A DNA stretch of 64,000 bases from Glandiceps talaboti. Lineage: Eukaryota; Hemichordata; Enteropneusta; Spengelidae. Each line of letters opens with the position of its first letter. The first letter of the stretch is position 1. Position numbers and translations under genes: made by a program. The notes beneath the pieces are model-generated. The model searched no databases. It was not told where the DNA came from and saw nothing but the letters and a program-made list of their open reading frames with translations. The stretch covers positions 9,272,540 through 9,336,539 of the forward strand of contig NC_135569.1 of NCBI RefSeq assembly GCF_964340395.1. Reading direction: 5' to 3'. Shown piece by piece: positions 35,591 to 48,228 of this stretch.

Positions 35591-35755
35591 CAGTGTTTTT
35601 CTGAATGGTGGTAAGTAGGTAAATCTACCGGGGTTTCCACGTCATTTTACCTGGGTTCCCAAACAAAATTACCATAGACTCCATGGGGAAAAACTGTTGT
35701 TTTTTTACCCCTTTCTCCCTTTCTGTTACCTGGGTTCCCTGACCCCAAAACACTG
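35591..35755. mobile_element. MITE-G copy (hAT-like ends)
   Basis: Starts CAGTGTTTTTCTGAATGGTG and ends CCCCAAAACACTG. The interior GTAAGTAGGTAAATCTACCG and CATTTTACCTGGGTTCCC matches 50128-50430. CAGTG-type ends resemble hAT elements, but no clear 8-bp duplication is visible. Confidence 0.7.
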
Positions 35756-36904
35756 TCATGAATTACTAGTTATAATCCCCAAATCATTACTTCTCAGTTG
35801 TCCAATGAAAAGAGGGCATGAATAAAAGCCAGCCAATCAGTAAGGAAGTTGCAAAAAAATGTTTAAATAACAGTTCAAGTTATCCACTATACACAAAACT
35901 TTCATTTACGATGACAGATCTACATGTATGCAGTCAGAGATTAACATCGGTTAAGAGATGAATAATTTACAGTCACAATTTCCACTAAAATAATTTATGG
36001 AGAATATTAAAATGTTCATTGTAACCGTAATAGAGTCGCACAGGGCACAAAATGGCCGACTTTAGATTCAGGTTCTGTTGCCAGTTTTTTTATGTACATG
36101 TAGACACCAACGACACAAATAATGCGATTTTTTTTCCCATTTTTATAAATTTGCGATCTTTAGGCATTCAAAAATAATGTACAAAAACAAGAAGTCACAC
36201 ATTTCATGAGGAAAGAAAACCAGTGTGAAAACAAAGCTGTGATGATGCTGTATTTGGCACTTTGAATTTCCTGTATTTGCATATATTACCCAGAATGCCC
36301 TTTCTATACCCTTGTGCAAATTTAAAAGAAAAATTGAGATATAAACAATGTGAGTGCACACTTGTGAATACCACTGAAGATAAGTCTACCATGTTAGTTA
36401 ATTGAAATTCATCTCTCACACTCTACATGAATAGTAGAGATAGCAAAGGTCTTTTTTCAGATGCTCATATTTTAGTCTGTATGTCCCAAGGGATTATACA
36501 TTTTGAAATGACATGTACTAGTATATTTGGCTTTGTAGAACCGTGTCACTTCTTGTTTTTTGATAAAACATTAGTACGTGTAAATGTTTGAAATTCTATC
36601 TTCTCTGCAATGTAAGTAGTCTTATCAGATATATGTTCTAATGGTCAAAGTGCATTATCGGCCACACATTATATAAATTCGGCATGAAACATAATACTGA
36701 ACTTACATTTCTTTTCTGAAAAGCATCGGCTTTGATGCAATATAGAGTACATGTTAGCACCGTTAAATGGACTTTATTATACATGTAAATCACCGCTCAA
36801 ATATGGGCATTTGCACATGAGGATCAGATAACATCCAGATTGAAAATGCAAGTAGTGTTACTACTGGCATATCAGGGCTGTATAGTAAGATGACAGTGAC
36901 AATT
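35756..36904. other. No gene recognised
   Basis: Overlapping minus frames at 36143-36419 cover the same DNA in two phases and lack support. Confidence 0.5.
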
Positions 36905-37200
36905 GAGGTTTTCACTTCCTTAGATTAAGACAGCCACAAACTAAAACCATTGCACTGATATGTTGATATACTACTCTGGTAACTGAGGTCTTGGTTTACT
37001 AAGATAGACACAAACTAAAACTATTGTTGCGACATGTTGATTACTACTCTGGCAACCGAGGTCTTGGTTTACTAAGATAGACACAAACTAAAACTATTGT
37101 TGTGACATGTTGATATACTACTCTGGCAACCAAGGTCTTGGTTTACTAAGATAGCCACGAACTAAAACTATTGTTGCAACATGTTGATATAAGCTATCGC
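36905..37200. repeat. Tandem repeat of a MITE-F end, about 75-bp unit
   Basis: Four copies of CTACTCTGGCAACCGAGGTC, TTGGTTTACTAAGATAGAC, AACTAAAACTATTGTTGC and GACATGTTGAT. This is the MITE-F left end, amplified. MITE-F-like interior follows to about 37350. Confidence 0.88.
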
Positions 37201-37498
37201 AGGGACATTGGTTTAATCATACTTACAGTAGGGTGGCAATACTGATGACTTCTATGCTGTAGCAGTGTACATATATATTTGAAGGTTTTCATACTAGCGT
37301 GATTACCGGTATATCCACATAACAGAGTTCACCAACTTGTGTAACCAAATCGAGCAACTATAGTTTAGTAAGTGTCTATCATTAATAGTAAGGTGAAACC
37401 TTTATCACTGCTGTCCATATAATATCAGCTTCCCCTGCCTGGCAATACTTGTATCCCAGATATTAATTCTACATCATCTGAAACATTGGTAAGAGATA

Positions 37499-37867
37499 CA
37501 ACCAGTGATAGACAAACATTTACAAAATGTACAAGTGGAACTTTTAACAAACAGGGAAAGGAAATAAATGAACTGGACAAATAACACTTGGAAACAGCAT
37601 ATTGGAACTACAGACATTTATATTTAATTTCATGGTTTGATAAGAACAGGTTTATGGCCTCTTTACTTGTGCATGAAATACCAGGGGGACTTGAAATTCA
37701 TTTGTGAATGTGAGCTATTAGTAAGAGGCCATAAATCTCTTCTTATCAAAACAAGTTTCTGTACTTCCAAGTACTGTGCACTGCCAAATGTTATTAATCC
37801 AATACAGTTGTTTACTTTCCCTGTTTGTAACAGTTTCCACTTGTAAACGCTTGCCTGTCACTGGTTG
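37499..37867. mobile_element. MITE-B, full-length copy
   Basis: A 369-bp foldback with TA on both sides (37497-37498, 37868-37869). Left CAACCAGTGATAGACAAAC, right GCCTGTCACTGGTTG. The opposed frames at 37637 and 37718 are element frames. Confidence 0.9.
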
Positions 37868-39280
37868 TACATTACATGTGTATATGTACGTATCATAGAT
37901 GAAAACTTTTGTTTCAATCCCTTTATTCACTATAAGGTTGAAGAAAAAACACAGTTGTTTCTGGTCAGGCCGTTTTAATAGTCTAAAGTAGTGCGACAAT
38001 TTTTTTTTTAAAATTCTCTGTCACTCAATCTACTACATGTATTTATGGCAGTTACTGTTCTTTTTATCTAGTACTTTAGAGCAAGTGTGTAGATGCAGGG
38101 GTTGTCTTCACTGAAGTAGGGAGGTTTATTTTTGTGTCGTTTCCTCCCCCTCCCACTGGATCTGCAGACTGCATGCACTGGACAAAGATGAACAAATAAA
38201 GACTAACATGAGGGTATGCTTTAAGTGATGTATGCGCTGACCAGAAACAAATTGAATTCTCTTTTTTTTTGGCCTAATACATACTTGTAAGAATGGCAGA
38301 CTTTCAAGTATTAAAGAGATGACTTGGCTCCAATGCACTGAATACGTACAATGTAGTTAGTGCATTTTGAATTGTATGAGTGAAACATTGTTGAGTAGTA
38401 AACTTTATGGGGGTTCATCCTTGACTCTAGTAATCGAGAAAGTATTGAAATAGTCTTTTCTTGTCTGTTTTTTGTTAATAGTACTCACCTTTAAAGTCTC
38501 CTTCAAACAACTCGTCTTTTGATGTTACAATGTCGTAACACGATGGTCTACAATTTAAGTAGGGAATGAAAGCCTTAGTATGTTCATATCACCTTGATCT
38601 CTCCATGGCTTGTCACTACCTGTACATCTACATGAGTATCTTGTATCTTTCTTTCACCATGTGTAATTGTATTTTTTTCTACTCGCACAATTCTTGTGAG
38701 TTTTACTGCCTAAGAATAACAATCAGTGATGATTTCTTGTTCAACTTTCACTCACACGTACGCTACAAATGCATTACCATAGGCATGCATGAGAATAAGT
38801 CGATTGTTTGTTCAAATGTGACCCGGTAGCATGAGATAAAATGCTACAGGTACCAAGAACTGACATGGGAATTAAAACATACCTGGAACAGTGACAGTTA
38901 TAAATGTAAGGTTTGAGTCCATGGATTGCTAACTCAGTGCAGCCATACAAACTATGCATTAGTTACAATCTTTAGTTCACAGCCAACCTTTCCTAATTTA
39001 ATCCTAATCACACAATAGGCTATTATAAATACACCCCAATGTTTGAGTACTACTTGGATTACTAAATCAGTGGAGCCATAAGGATTACATAGGATCATTC
39101 CAGGACCTTTGTTCAGGACAAACTTGAAATTTTCTATATCTCTGCCAGGCTACTGTTTTTCTCATCCAATCATTATCACCGTTTTTGGATAATACTTAGT
39201 TCTTGTATCAAGACCAAGGGTTATAATAACTTATAAACAACATTTCAAATTTTCAGGTCGGTCGACAGGCTTTGTCAAAT
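37868..39280. other. No gene recognised
   Basis: Contains a repeat scrap at about 38219 (TGATGTATGCGCTGACCAGA) also seen near 6723. Frames at 38126, 38566 and 38774 have no splice or codon support. Confidence 0.45.
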
Positions 39281-39395
39281 CTAATCTGATTAAAATCCGA
39301 TGTAGTGTACACACGCGGTTTCTTTTTGGCTGTTACGTTTACTGTCGTTTGTTCTTTTGTGAGTCCACGTTACATACATCTTTGTTAATACACTT
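39281..39395 (+). mobile_element. SINE-1 body fragment
   Basis: AATCTGATTAAAATCCGATG, TAGTGTACAC and TTTCTTTTTGGCTGTTACGT match the SINE-1 bodies at 29310-29595. The tRNA-like head is missing. Confidence 0.75.
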
Positions 39396-40331
39396 TTTAT
39401 TTATCCGTAAGTCTTCATCATAATACCAAATGTGTCAGTTTGAATGTCAGAACTACATTTTAGTATTGGCAATCAACTGATCACTTTGTTCAATAATCGA
39501 TAATCAATATTCAATGGTGTATGACTTGTTTTTGTACACAAATTGCAGCCTGAAACTAAGTTGGCCAAAGTAGTAGTGTGAATGTCAGATCTGCATTTTT
39601 ATATTGTTATAAATTCAAAAACTGTAGTCTATAACTTTGTCGGCCAACAGTAGTACATGTAGTAGTTTGAACTGTCTTTCAATATTATCAGTCACATCTT
39701 TGTAGTACTCATAGCATTAGTATTCATAGTGTGTAGTAGCAAAATGAGTCAGATCAAAACCCATCTAACACTTGATGCAGAAGTCTTACGCATTTACGCA
39801 TGACGTGAATGAAAACAGAAAACTGTTGCTAAAATGAATTTTCTCAACAATGTCTTCAAAATCAGTGGCGTGAATCATAATTCGAAGAATCACAACAATA
39901 CGACTTCATCTATAAAAAGAATGATCTATACAGCTCTATAGATAGACTGTGAATAGATAGTGATGAGTTTTTTGCATCGCTGTGCCTACCTAAAAGTCTG
40001 AAATGCATTGGTTAACAAAGAGAACATAGATTAATCAGTTATTGGTTAAAACCAGCTGGATAAAGCTGTGAATGTAATTACAGGAATGAATTACAAAGTC
40101 ATCGAATAGAACCTCATGAACCTTTAATCTGTGTAAGTATTGATATTTTATTACACAAAGTCTGAGATTTATTATTCTGTCGACAAAACCGAGGTGAAGA
40201 GATGTATGAAATTTGTCAAACTAAGAAGGATCTGATTAGCAGGTTATTCATCTGAAAAGTGTAACACTGTGTACATGTACAAGTACCATGGCAACCAATA
40301 TATCCCCAGCATAATCAACAAAACACCTTTT
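39396..40331. other. No feature recognised
   Basis: AT-rich; nothing supportable. Confidence 0.5.
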
Positions 40332-40622
40332 TGGTTGTCATTGACCAAGCTGTTAGCTTGTGTGCATCTTATTGCTATAGGCTGGGTTCAAATCTGCCTG
40401 ATAATAATCAATTTTTGACTAAAAATTTCCCAGATCTGTATGTAAGAAGGGTGATGCCAAGTTTGATCCTACGGAAGTACAGAACAACACAGGTTTTCCC
40501 AAGGTACTCCACTTTCCTCCTGCTTTAATACCAGGATACTTGGGTACTGCACAAGTGGCGACTGTTTTAAATTTCAAAATTTACTTTCAAATTGGATTAA
40601 TAAAGTTATATTATTATTGTTT
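40332..40622 (+). mobile_element. SINE-3 copy, near full length
   Basis: tRNA-like head (TTGACCAAGCTGTTAGCTTG as box A region, CTGGGTTCAAATC as box B), body with AGAAGGGTGATGCCAAGTTT and GGTTTTCCCAAGGTACTCCA, and tail AATAAAGTTATATTATTATT. The stretch just before the tail (ACTTTCAAATTGG) matches the LINE-like tail at 1-52. The plus frame 40331-40528 is the SINE. Confidence 0.85.
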
Positions 40623-40876
40623 TTAAGCCAAAGTACGATGAATGTCTATGTAAAGTACAAAAATGTAGATGTATTGTTTTGAATGTTGTTACAGGCCCCA
40701 GAAAGGATCACTGTTGCCCCAGTGTTTTCACACTTCAAAATATCTTATACACATGTACATGTATATGTACAAATGTACGTACACACGGCCTCGATGCAAA
40801 ATAAGTCTATTACATTCTCATAGTACATGCGAGAATGAATGTTCATGGACTCGGGGTTCATACTTAGTAAAGAACT

Positions 40877-40972
40877 TTCTACTCAGAGTCAAAATATTTC
40901 TTGAAAGCAAATCCAAAAGTTACTATATTTGGGATTTGCTACCATGAAATATTTTGACTATGTGAGTAGAAA
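40877..40972. mobile_element. Small foldback, 96 bp
   Basis: TTTCTACTCAGAGTCAAAAT ... AGCAAATCC at the left pairs with GGGATTTGCT ... GAAATATTTTGACTATGTGAGTAG at the right. It is a near-perfect hairpin with no convincing target duplication. Confidence 0.6.
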
Positions 40973-42039
40973 TTGCATTACATAGTACATGTGTGTAAAT
41001 AGTATGAACTTCAACAACTTGCATGTTGTTCTCTGATTTATTTTCTTGATTTTAACTACAATCAGTTGAAATGTTCTTGAACAAAGTAACAGCAAAAGTT
41101 TACAACTTTTACTTCCAAGACGTGTAACGACTCAGTTATATGCTAAAGGCCAACGTCTTAATCCTGGAGACACCTTTGTGATTAATGAAGCCATAAGGAA
41201 AGAATACTGCCATATGTATAAGATAGGGTGTTTTCTTTTTCGTAAACTTTTTTGCTACAGCTTGGTCAGACAGCCATTTTTCACACGTCCTAAATTTAAA
41301 TCCTACCCTAGCAGGCATACACATAGAAAAGCTTGACATTGCAGTTAATGCAGCTTGAAAGTGTGTGAGTGACTTCTCACACGTTTGTATAAAGTAAAAG
41401 TACAATAGCTTAGAAAGGCAATTTGAATATAAACTCAATTCTCAAGGTGAGGTCTCCCTTATAGTTAAATTACCAAACTGGTAATTGTGCACCGAGTTCT
41501 GCCAAGTCAATAAAGTCTTATAGCAAAGGCATGAATCTATTCAGTGAATATTTTTATGTTGTTTTGCCTTACATAAGAATGCCATTTCACAGGTGAGCTG
41601 GCAACAAAGCCAATGTTGCTGAGTGCCTGGGGGTGTTTGCATACAGTTTTTACTACCCCGCCTAAATTCAATTAAGCCCTCGGGGCAGAAACAAGCAGAA
41701 TGTTCCATAACCGACTGATTTCAATGTATATACGCTGGCTTCAGGCTAATGTTTGTTACAGGCCTTGAGATCATCTTGGCAGTACTTTAGGATGACATCA
41801 CGGGTGATTACGAATTTGTGGAAGATTTAGAGAATGAGAGTTTGTCTATTTTGTACTTTTAACGAGACATGAGCCACACCTTAATATGTTTTGTGTCACT
41901 TTGTTTCAGCTTAAGAATCACACATGGCACGATGTTGTTTTCACTAGATGTGAAGTATGTTTATAAAACCACTAGTATAGTAGGCTGAGTCTGCCATTGT
42001 TGACATCAGGCTTGTAGAGAAAATGCATAATCTATCTAC
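40973..42039. other. No gene recognised
   Basis: The minus frame 41136-41438 (100 codons) has no splice support. The 41590-41820 part is less AT-rich and not obviously repetitive; its role is unknown. Confidence 0.45.
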
Positions 42040-42250
42040 TAGTAAACCTAGATATTTTCGCTACTAGAAAATTTTGTTATTTTGTAGTCTTCAACAAGTT
42101 CTCAAAGACTAAATTTTACTAATTACCAGACTGGTACATTGTTTTCATGCACAAGAAGATAAGTTAGTCACTATTTATTTTTGCGTTTTTGATTTCTAGG
42201 GAAATTAGCGACAATACGTTTTTAGCAAAACTTTCCAGGTTTATAGTATA
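42040..42250. mobile_element. MITE-E copy
   Basis: AGTAAACCTAGATATTTTCG at the left and AAAACTTTCCAGGTTTATAG at the right are inverted relatives. The interior TTACCAGACTGGTACATTG and CATGCACAAGAAG is the reverse orientation of the unit amplified at 30990-31400. Confidence 0.8.
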
Positions 42251-44995
42251 TTGGAGGTGTTATACATACATGTACCGGTATACCCATACTGAGGCATAAA
42301 TTGACAGACTAAGATATGATACCAGATAAAATTATGTTTTAAATCCGTAACATTTAGTATCACAAGTTAAGTGATCCATGTCCCGTTGAACAAAACTAAA
42401 TGATGGGTATGCACAGTTGAACACTTAAAATAGCACAAAAAAAGAAAAGAAAAAAAAGGGTGAAATTCACTTGTTCTAAATACATAGCATGTAATAGAAG
42501 CAAGCATGTCAAAATTGTTTTAAGATATCTTGCCTAGCCAAGATTATTCACTGCATTAATTCAATAAATGTTCCCTATGTGCAAATCAGATCTCCAAGAT
42601 TTGAATAAGAAACAAACTTGGCAAGTTTCGAGGTATTCCAGCTATCAACAACTCTACATGTATACACTAGTCACAAGGGTGATCCAAACACATTAGATTC
42701 TATCAGAATGTTTGGCAATGCCTAATTAAACACACTCCTCTATCTTTTAAAAAGTTATTTTTTTGTGACTCTGAGGTAAAATCAAATACCCATGACTAGA
42801 ACTGAAAGCTTTTGTGCAGATTATTTGTCTATGTATGCACTTTGAGAAAACACAACTGCAATGATTGATATCTAAGCATTAACAACCTTTCATGAAATAT
42901 ATTAACCGCGTGAAACCCGATGGACGCTTACTTACACGTCCCTTTCAACACTTGATGGTGAGTACTTAATTTGAAAATGTGAAGTCTAAGCTGTGTAAAT
43001 AATACGGTGGTGAAATGTGCAAACAAATGGAGGACAGATCTATTCAGGAATCTGTTGTAGATGTATTATCCAGCTTGTTAGTCGAATAGTTTGATGTATT
43101 GATTGCAATTAGGACTCAAGACACAGTGGAAATGAACAACGACAATGCCATCCTCACATGGGTTTCAATTAATGTATCTTTGGAAGTAATATCCCTTGCA
43201 TTTTGTTCCGTTGGAGGCAAAAGATTAAATGTCTGATTGAAATGTACCATGTATGGGCAACTTTAGATGGAATGAAAGCTGTAATCACGGTCTGATTATT
43301 GCATAGTTAATGGCAGCCCTGAGCAATTTGATTTACAAATAGCAACATACTGATTTCTTATTTAAAACCATGTAACTCATCCAACCCGTCATATGGAAAC
43401 AGAGTACTTGAACCATATGGCATATAATGAAGGCAATTACAATGTCTCTTTTCATTTGTCTTTATTTTATACTCTGTCATTCTTGTAAGCTACAGTAATA
43501 TTTCTGTTCTTACGAAAGTGACAAAATACCTCTTTTGTCTTTCTAAATCTTTAGTGTGAGAATGAATGGCCATTAAATTCTGTGTTGTAAGTTATGAATC
43601 AAAATTATTCTTTCTGTATCTCTCTGTAAATGTTTCTGTTCTTGGGACTGGACTCGTGGACTCTGAGTTTTAAATTGTAGATGAAAATTTCGAGTAAGAT
43701 GTAAAAGTAAGATGTCATGTACTCAAATGTAATCTATATGGTTCTAATGATAAGATAGTGCTCATCTAACACAGTGAGATTCAGACATTTGGATCTCAGT
43801 GTACTCCCAAAGATTGATGGCAAATACGTTGGATCATTTGCATTTATAATTTACATTATCATTTACATAAATTTTGCATATCACCAGCTTTCAAACTAAA
43901 CATTTTTACATGCTTCACACTTAATAAAATGAAACGGGATGAGACATGATTCCTCTTCGTTATCAAGTATTTCTTATAAATACAACACATTTTCATACAT
44001 GTATTTGTAAGTGTTTGAAAAATTGCTGAAACTCATTTTTCTAGATCTTTTGGCCAGATATTCGGGACGTCAATGGTATCATTCAAAACTTAGTACTATA
44101 CTAGGGAGCACACTGTGCTTAACAAAGACGCTGTGACGATGTGATCCATGGCTATTATTTTGTTAGCATTGTTAATTCACTTCTTATAAATTCCTTGACT
44201 AATAGTGCTCTAAAGTCATGATGTCATGTGACAGCTCATGTCATGTGACCATAACCTTCAATCCTTCTTTCCAGTTAATCCTTACTTTGCTATTCTCTAT
44301 GTGTCTATGGGATTCAGTGTCAGAGAGTACTCAAACTAGTCATTTGGGACAGTTGTCTCGTAATTACTTCTAGATATAGTCCACCATCTTGGGTATTATC
44401 AAATTGAACAGCTCTCTCTATATTACTTTGTTACTGGTACAAAAGAGCTTGGCAAGTACAGAATTAAAAATTGAAAATGCAAACTCTCAACGGTACGATA
44501 TATCAAAAGCATAGAGTCACCTTGACATTTGAGGGATGATGTCAAAAGTTGGATTAATGATAAGGTAAATTTTATGAAGGCATTCACAGAAAAAAAAACC
44601 GAAGACAAGTGACAATATACGATCAAAGGTCTTAAGGAAATATAATGCACTGTTGCAGCCATGTGAACCCTAGTAGATGCTGATCACGCGATTCTGTGTG
44701 CAGTGGATGACAGTCCTCATTTGCATATCATTTGCATGTATGTATGCAATAATGTTTCCGGTATTGCACTACAGTAATAATATACCACTAGTATGCACAC
44801 GCACCAGTGCAAGTAATCACTGGCACATATGTACTAAATGTCATTATGTACCAACAAATTCTGTGAGTTCAAAAACAAGCATACCCCTTTAATATCTAAA
44901 CATGATTTTCAATATGAGAGAAATTATAAAAGTTCTCATCTACATTAAGAAGTCTACAATCACACAAAATACATCTGTATATTAATAACATTTAC
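42251..44995. other. No gene recognised
   Basis: About 2.7 kb, largely without recognised repeats. 42900-43400 looks like single-copy sequence. The 44601-44629 segment is duplicated in the composite hairpin at 45032. Frames at 44423 and 44677 have no support. Confidence 0.45.
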
Positions 44996-45103
44996 ACTGT
45001 ACCATAGACAGTCTCCCATCTACTGTCTATGCATAGACCCTACACGAAAGACAAATGACAATATACGATCAAAGGAAATGCAATGCAGGGTCTATGATTA
45101 TAC
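44996..45103. mobile_element. Composite of two CATAGAC hairpins with captured sequence
   Basis: The first hairpin, CATAGACAGT ... ACTGTCTATG (45003-45031), directly adjoins a second, CATAGACCCT ... AGGGTCTATG (45032-45096). The second has a near-copy of 44601-44650 inside it (19 identical bases, GACAATATACGATCAAAGG). Outer flanks ACTGTAC and ATTATAC agree at five of seven bases. Confidence 0.65.
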
Positions 45104-45690
45104 AAAAGATCAAAGAGCTAGCTACTTATGTATTGAAGAAAGGTTTTTGAAATCATTAAAATTTAAATTCAAATATCCAAGCCGTAATTAATGCTTAATA
45201 TTTCCTACTTAAGGCAAAAAGATTTCCAGTTTACTGACATGATCTCTGACTCTACATGTACATGTACATGTATCTCTGTTTTCACACATCAGTATAATGA
45301 ACACCTTGTTTTGAAAGGATTTTGACAAATTCATTTTTCTTACAAGATAGCATAGGAGGTATTGACACCTAATATAAAGACAGATCCTTCAAAGATGAAA
45401 GTGACATATGCATTTGTTAACTTTTGATGAAAAGTGTTGCCTAGAGCTGAAAACAGTCACAATGACTATTATAATGATGAAATTCACTGAAAGAAAATAT
45501 ATAATTTTCTTCCTTTTTCAAATAATTATCATTCAACTGTGTATTATAAATTTAGCTTGTGCTATTTGAGTGATTCCAGGGTTCTCCCAATAATACCAGG
45601 ATTCTCCCCATGCCTTTATAATATATACACATATATATACAACAACATAGTTTGAGGTGTGCACAATAATTGTTTTAGAAGATTTTTTAA
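45104..45690. other. No feature recognised
   Basis: AT-rich, with a TACATGTACATGTA run near 45255. Confidence 0.5.
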
Positions 45691-45693
45691 TCT

Positions 45694-46070
45694 GTGCAAG
45701 TGATGCATTCTCGCAAACCAGAGCTATTATTTCTTCGAAATAAAAGTAAGGACCGGCTCCTTAAGAATGGTACCGTAAAACGGTCGTGGTTTGCGACAAT
45801 GAAGTGGTGTAGTATAAGCTCTACGTTTGTTTCTTATACAGTTTTGTCTTTTGATGAACTTGTCCGAAAAAGTGTATACAACTTTGTCACGAGAGTGGCA
45901 GACAGTAGCAATGTTTATGTACAGTGTGTTTATTCATGTACAAATGTATGTACTGTGATTCTTTCCAGTGCATTGGAGAGATATTCTCTATTGATTTTTT
46001 GCCATTACTTTTTATACTTCTTTATGTGGGCCTAGAGCCTGACTCAAATAATAATAAAACAATTGTAAAT
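45694..46070 (+). mobile_element. 3' end of a non-LTR retrotransposon (LINE) ORF2
   Basis: A 113-codon frame resembles the tail after the reverse transcriptase of CR1/Jockey-group LINE proteins. VLSFDELVRKSVYNFVTRV matches the usual 'SF.EL.RK..Y.F..R' pattern, followed by SSN. The frame ends in a stop and a short 3' UTR (GGGCCTAGAGCCTGACTC, then AATAATAATAAAAC). The polymerase and endonuclease parts are absent, so it is a 5'-truncated dead copy. The opening words (CAAACCAGAGCTATTATTTC) recur near 8075, giving a second scrap. Confidence 0.7.
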
Positions 46071-46073
46071 GTA

Positions 46074-46094
46074 AATATATATATATATATATAT
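46074..46094. repeat. (TA)n run
   Basis: About ten TA units just after the LINE 3' end. Confidence 0.9.
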
Positions 46095-46095
46095 T

Positions 46096-47011
46096 GAAAA
46101 TTTCTTGCTGTCCAACGATTTAATTACTGGAATTCAAAAGATCACAACTATGATTTGCAGAGTTTACAATACTTCAGATTAATACTTATTACTAAATGAT
46201 GACAGAGAAACAAATACAAGTCCTAGAACAAACCAAACAAACAAACTCAATTAACCATAATTAACATTATATTCTCATGTGCTGTGTACATTTATTTCCT
46301 AGGACTATTCATTATTTCCTTAAAACATTAAAAAATGGTTAAAAATATATAAATTAATGAAAATTCCATAAATTTGGATGTTTTGGGGAAAAATGTTACA
46401 CAATTTGTATCATTTATTTCTGATAAATGTAACATCACTAATAGCAGTGTTTTATTATATAATAATATTGATTTTAAAAGTAACATTATAAGTATTTACA
46501 TAGCAGCTATGCTAATACAAATTTGATATATACCTTAGAAGTTACTAAAGACACTGTAACAACTATACATATATTGACATGTATATCTTGTACAGAGATA
46601 GTGAGATTACAACCATCTGTCGGAAACCATGGCAACGTCAAAATGTAACCGAGTTCATTATCCAGGTACAATTTTCTACATATTAAAATAATTGATTGTA
46701 CATTGATGGATCTACGTGTACATTTAGTGCATCGTAAAACCTTCAATAATGAATGCAGCAATGTAGTTAATGTACTATTATCACAGATATCATTTCTTAT
46801 CCCTCACACAAGCCACGATCAACATGTCAAGTAAACAAATATGGGATTTATATCTGGTCTTTCCACATCATGACAATGTCACTGTTTCTGTGGTGCTTGA
46901 AATATGTTAAAAAATCATCATTTTTCTTTCTTAATTTTTTTATAATTATGTTGGTGCATGTATGTTATATTATTCCGCACTACCGTATTTCACTCAGCCA
47001 AAAAATAGTTG
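46096..47011. other. No feature recognised
   Basis: Very AT-rich; the minus frame 46507-46761 has no support. Confidence 0.5.
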
Positions 47012-47083
47012 TGACTTAAGGGGCTTTGTTACTACGAGTTGAAGAATGAGTCTTTCTACTCATAGTGACAAGGCTCCTTAGAC
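47012..47083. mobile_element. Small foldback, about 70 bp
   Basis: ACTTAAGGGGCTTTGTTACT ... GAGT pairs with ACTC ... AGTGACAAGGCTCCTTAGA. It could be a small MITE or a chance structure. Confidence 0.5.
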
Positions 47084-47886
47084 CACTCATAATTTCATTG
47101 ACTGAACAAAGTAATATATTGAGGAAATTTCTATATGTCTCCAAACTTATATTTGATATAGTGTACAAATGTACATTCTTCACTATTAGGCTTATAAATT
47201 GTAAATTGCTTGATTCTGATGACGCCCACTTTCAAACTACGGTGGGTAGGTAGGATTTCCTTTGTCTCATTCATGTTATGTTTTCAGTTGTTTAGATTGA
47301 GACTTCTCGATGTGATTGTACTTTTGATATGATACGCAAAAGATATGTAGCAATATTCATACAAATTTTGTTACGCCTGACCGATTGAGTAGCAGAGTAA
47401 GGAAGACTTTTGTCGGCCAAACAACACATATCTCCCTTATAGACACTAAGTATAGAATAGTTGTGTCTGTTCTGGTATTAGAAGTTAAGAAATATACATG
47501 TTACAGCAATGTATTCCTGCATCGTACAAATTTGTTGAAACTCTGCCAGAGCTAAATACTGTTCCTATATGCACACAAGACAGTGATAGAGTATTATATC
47601 ATGTTATTCATTTTCAGGCTTCTCCCATCATGAAGTAGATGGCTTCATTCAAAGTGTTTATTAAGATATCAATATTACTCAATAGTTTGTTGTAACACTT
47701 GTACACTTATTACAATGAATGGCATTAACATAAAAGGATTTCTGAATCACAAATTTTGAGAAAAAATTATTCAATATTCTGTCATAAATGCCAGCAGACG
47801 GACAACATTGATCCACGGTAAATGGATTTCATGAATCTATGAATGTAAGGATATTAGCCATGCTGGCATTAATCCATAACTGTATT
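47084..47886. other. No feature recognised
   Basis: AT-rich; nothing supportable. Confidence 0.5.
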
Positions 47887-48228
47887 TATAATGCGCCTGT
47901 CCATCGCAGAGCTCCAGGCGCTAACAATTATTACCCCTAGCATAGAACTATTACTAGAGAGACAATGGCCCTTTATACTTCCTCAACTCCCTGGGGAGCT
48001 TACAATCCATTGCAGCCTCTGTACATGCATAGGATTAAATCCTTCACATTGCAACCTCTATCCTACCAGGTCCTCAATTATACAGCTGGGTTGACTGAGG
48101 CACAGTCATGGTTTAAATCTTGCCCAAGGACTTAAAGCCATTCACAATCAAATGGCAGTGACAATGTTCTAACCTGCAACTTACAGACTCTCAGCCGACC
48201 ACTCTAACCATTCAACCATCATGACTAC
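47887..48228 (-). mobile_element. SINE-2 copy, near full length
   Basis: Read on the minus strand: tRNA-like head (GATGGTTGAATGGTTAGAGT as box A, TTGCAGGTTAGAAC as a one-base-changed box B), then AAGTCCTTGGGCAAGATTT, ACCATGACTGTGCCTCAGTC, ACCTGGTAGGATAGAGGTTG, a CCAGGGAGTTGAGGAAGTA region, and GCGCATTATAAATAC at the 3' end. The GCGC-TATAAA type of end recalls L2-mobilised SINEs. The plus frame at 47891 is not a gene. Confidence 0.82.

Noticed and set aside
35664-35690. Another CATAGAC hairpin (CATAGACTCCATGGGG)
   Set aside because: No matching GTCTATG partner and no 7-bp flanking repeat; it is part of MITE-G.
41136-41438. 100-codon minus-strand open frame
   Set aside because: No acceptor or donor of quality nearby and no coding-like composition.
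48170-48228. tRNA gene on the minus strand
   Set aside because: It is the head of SINE-2, with a changed box B and a full SINE body attached.
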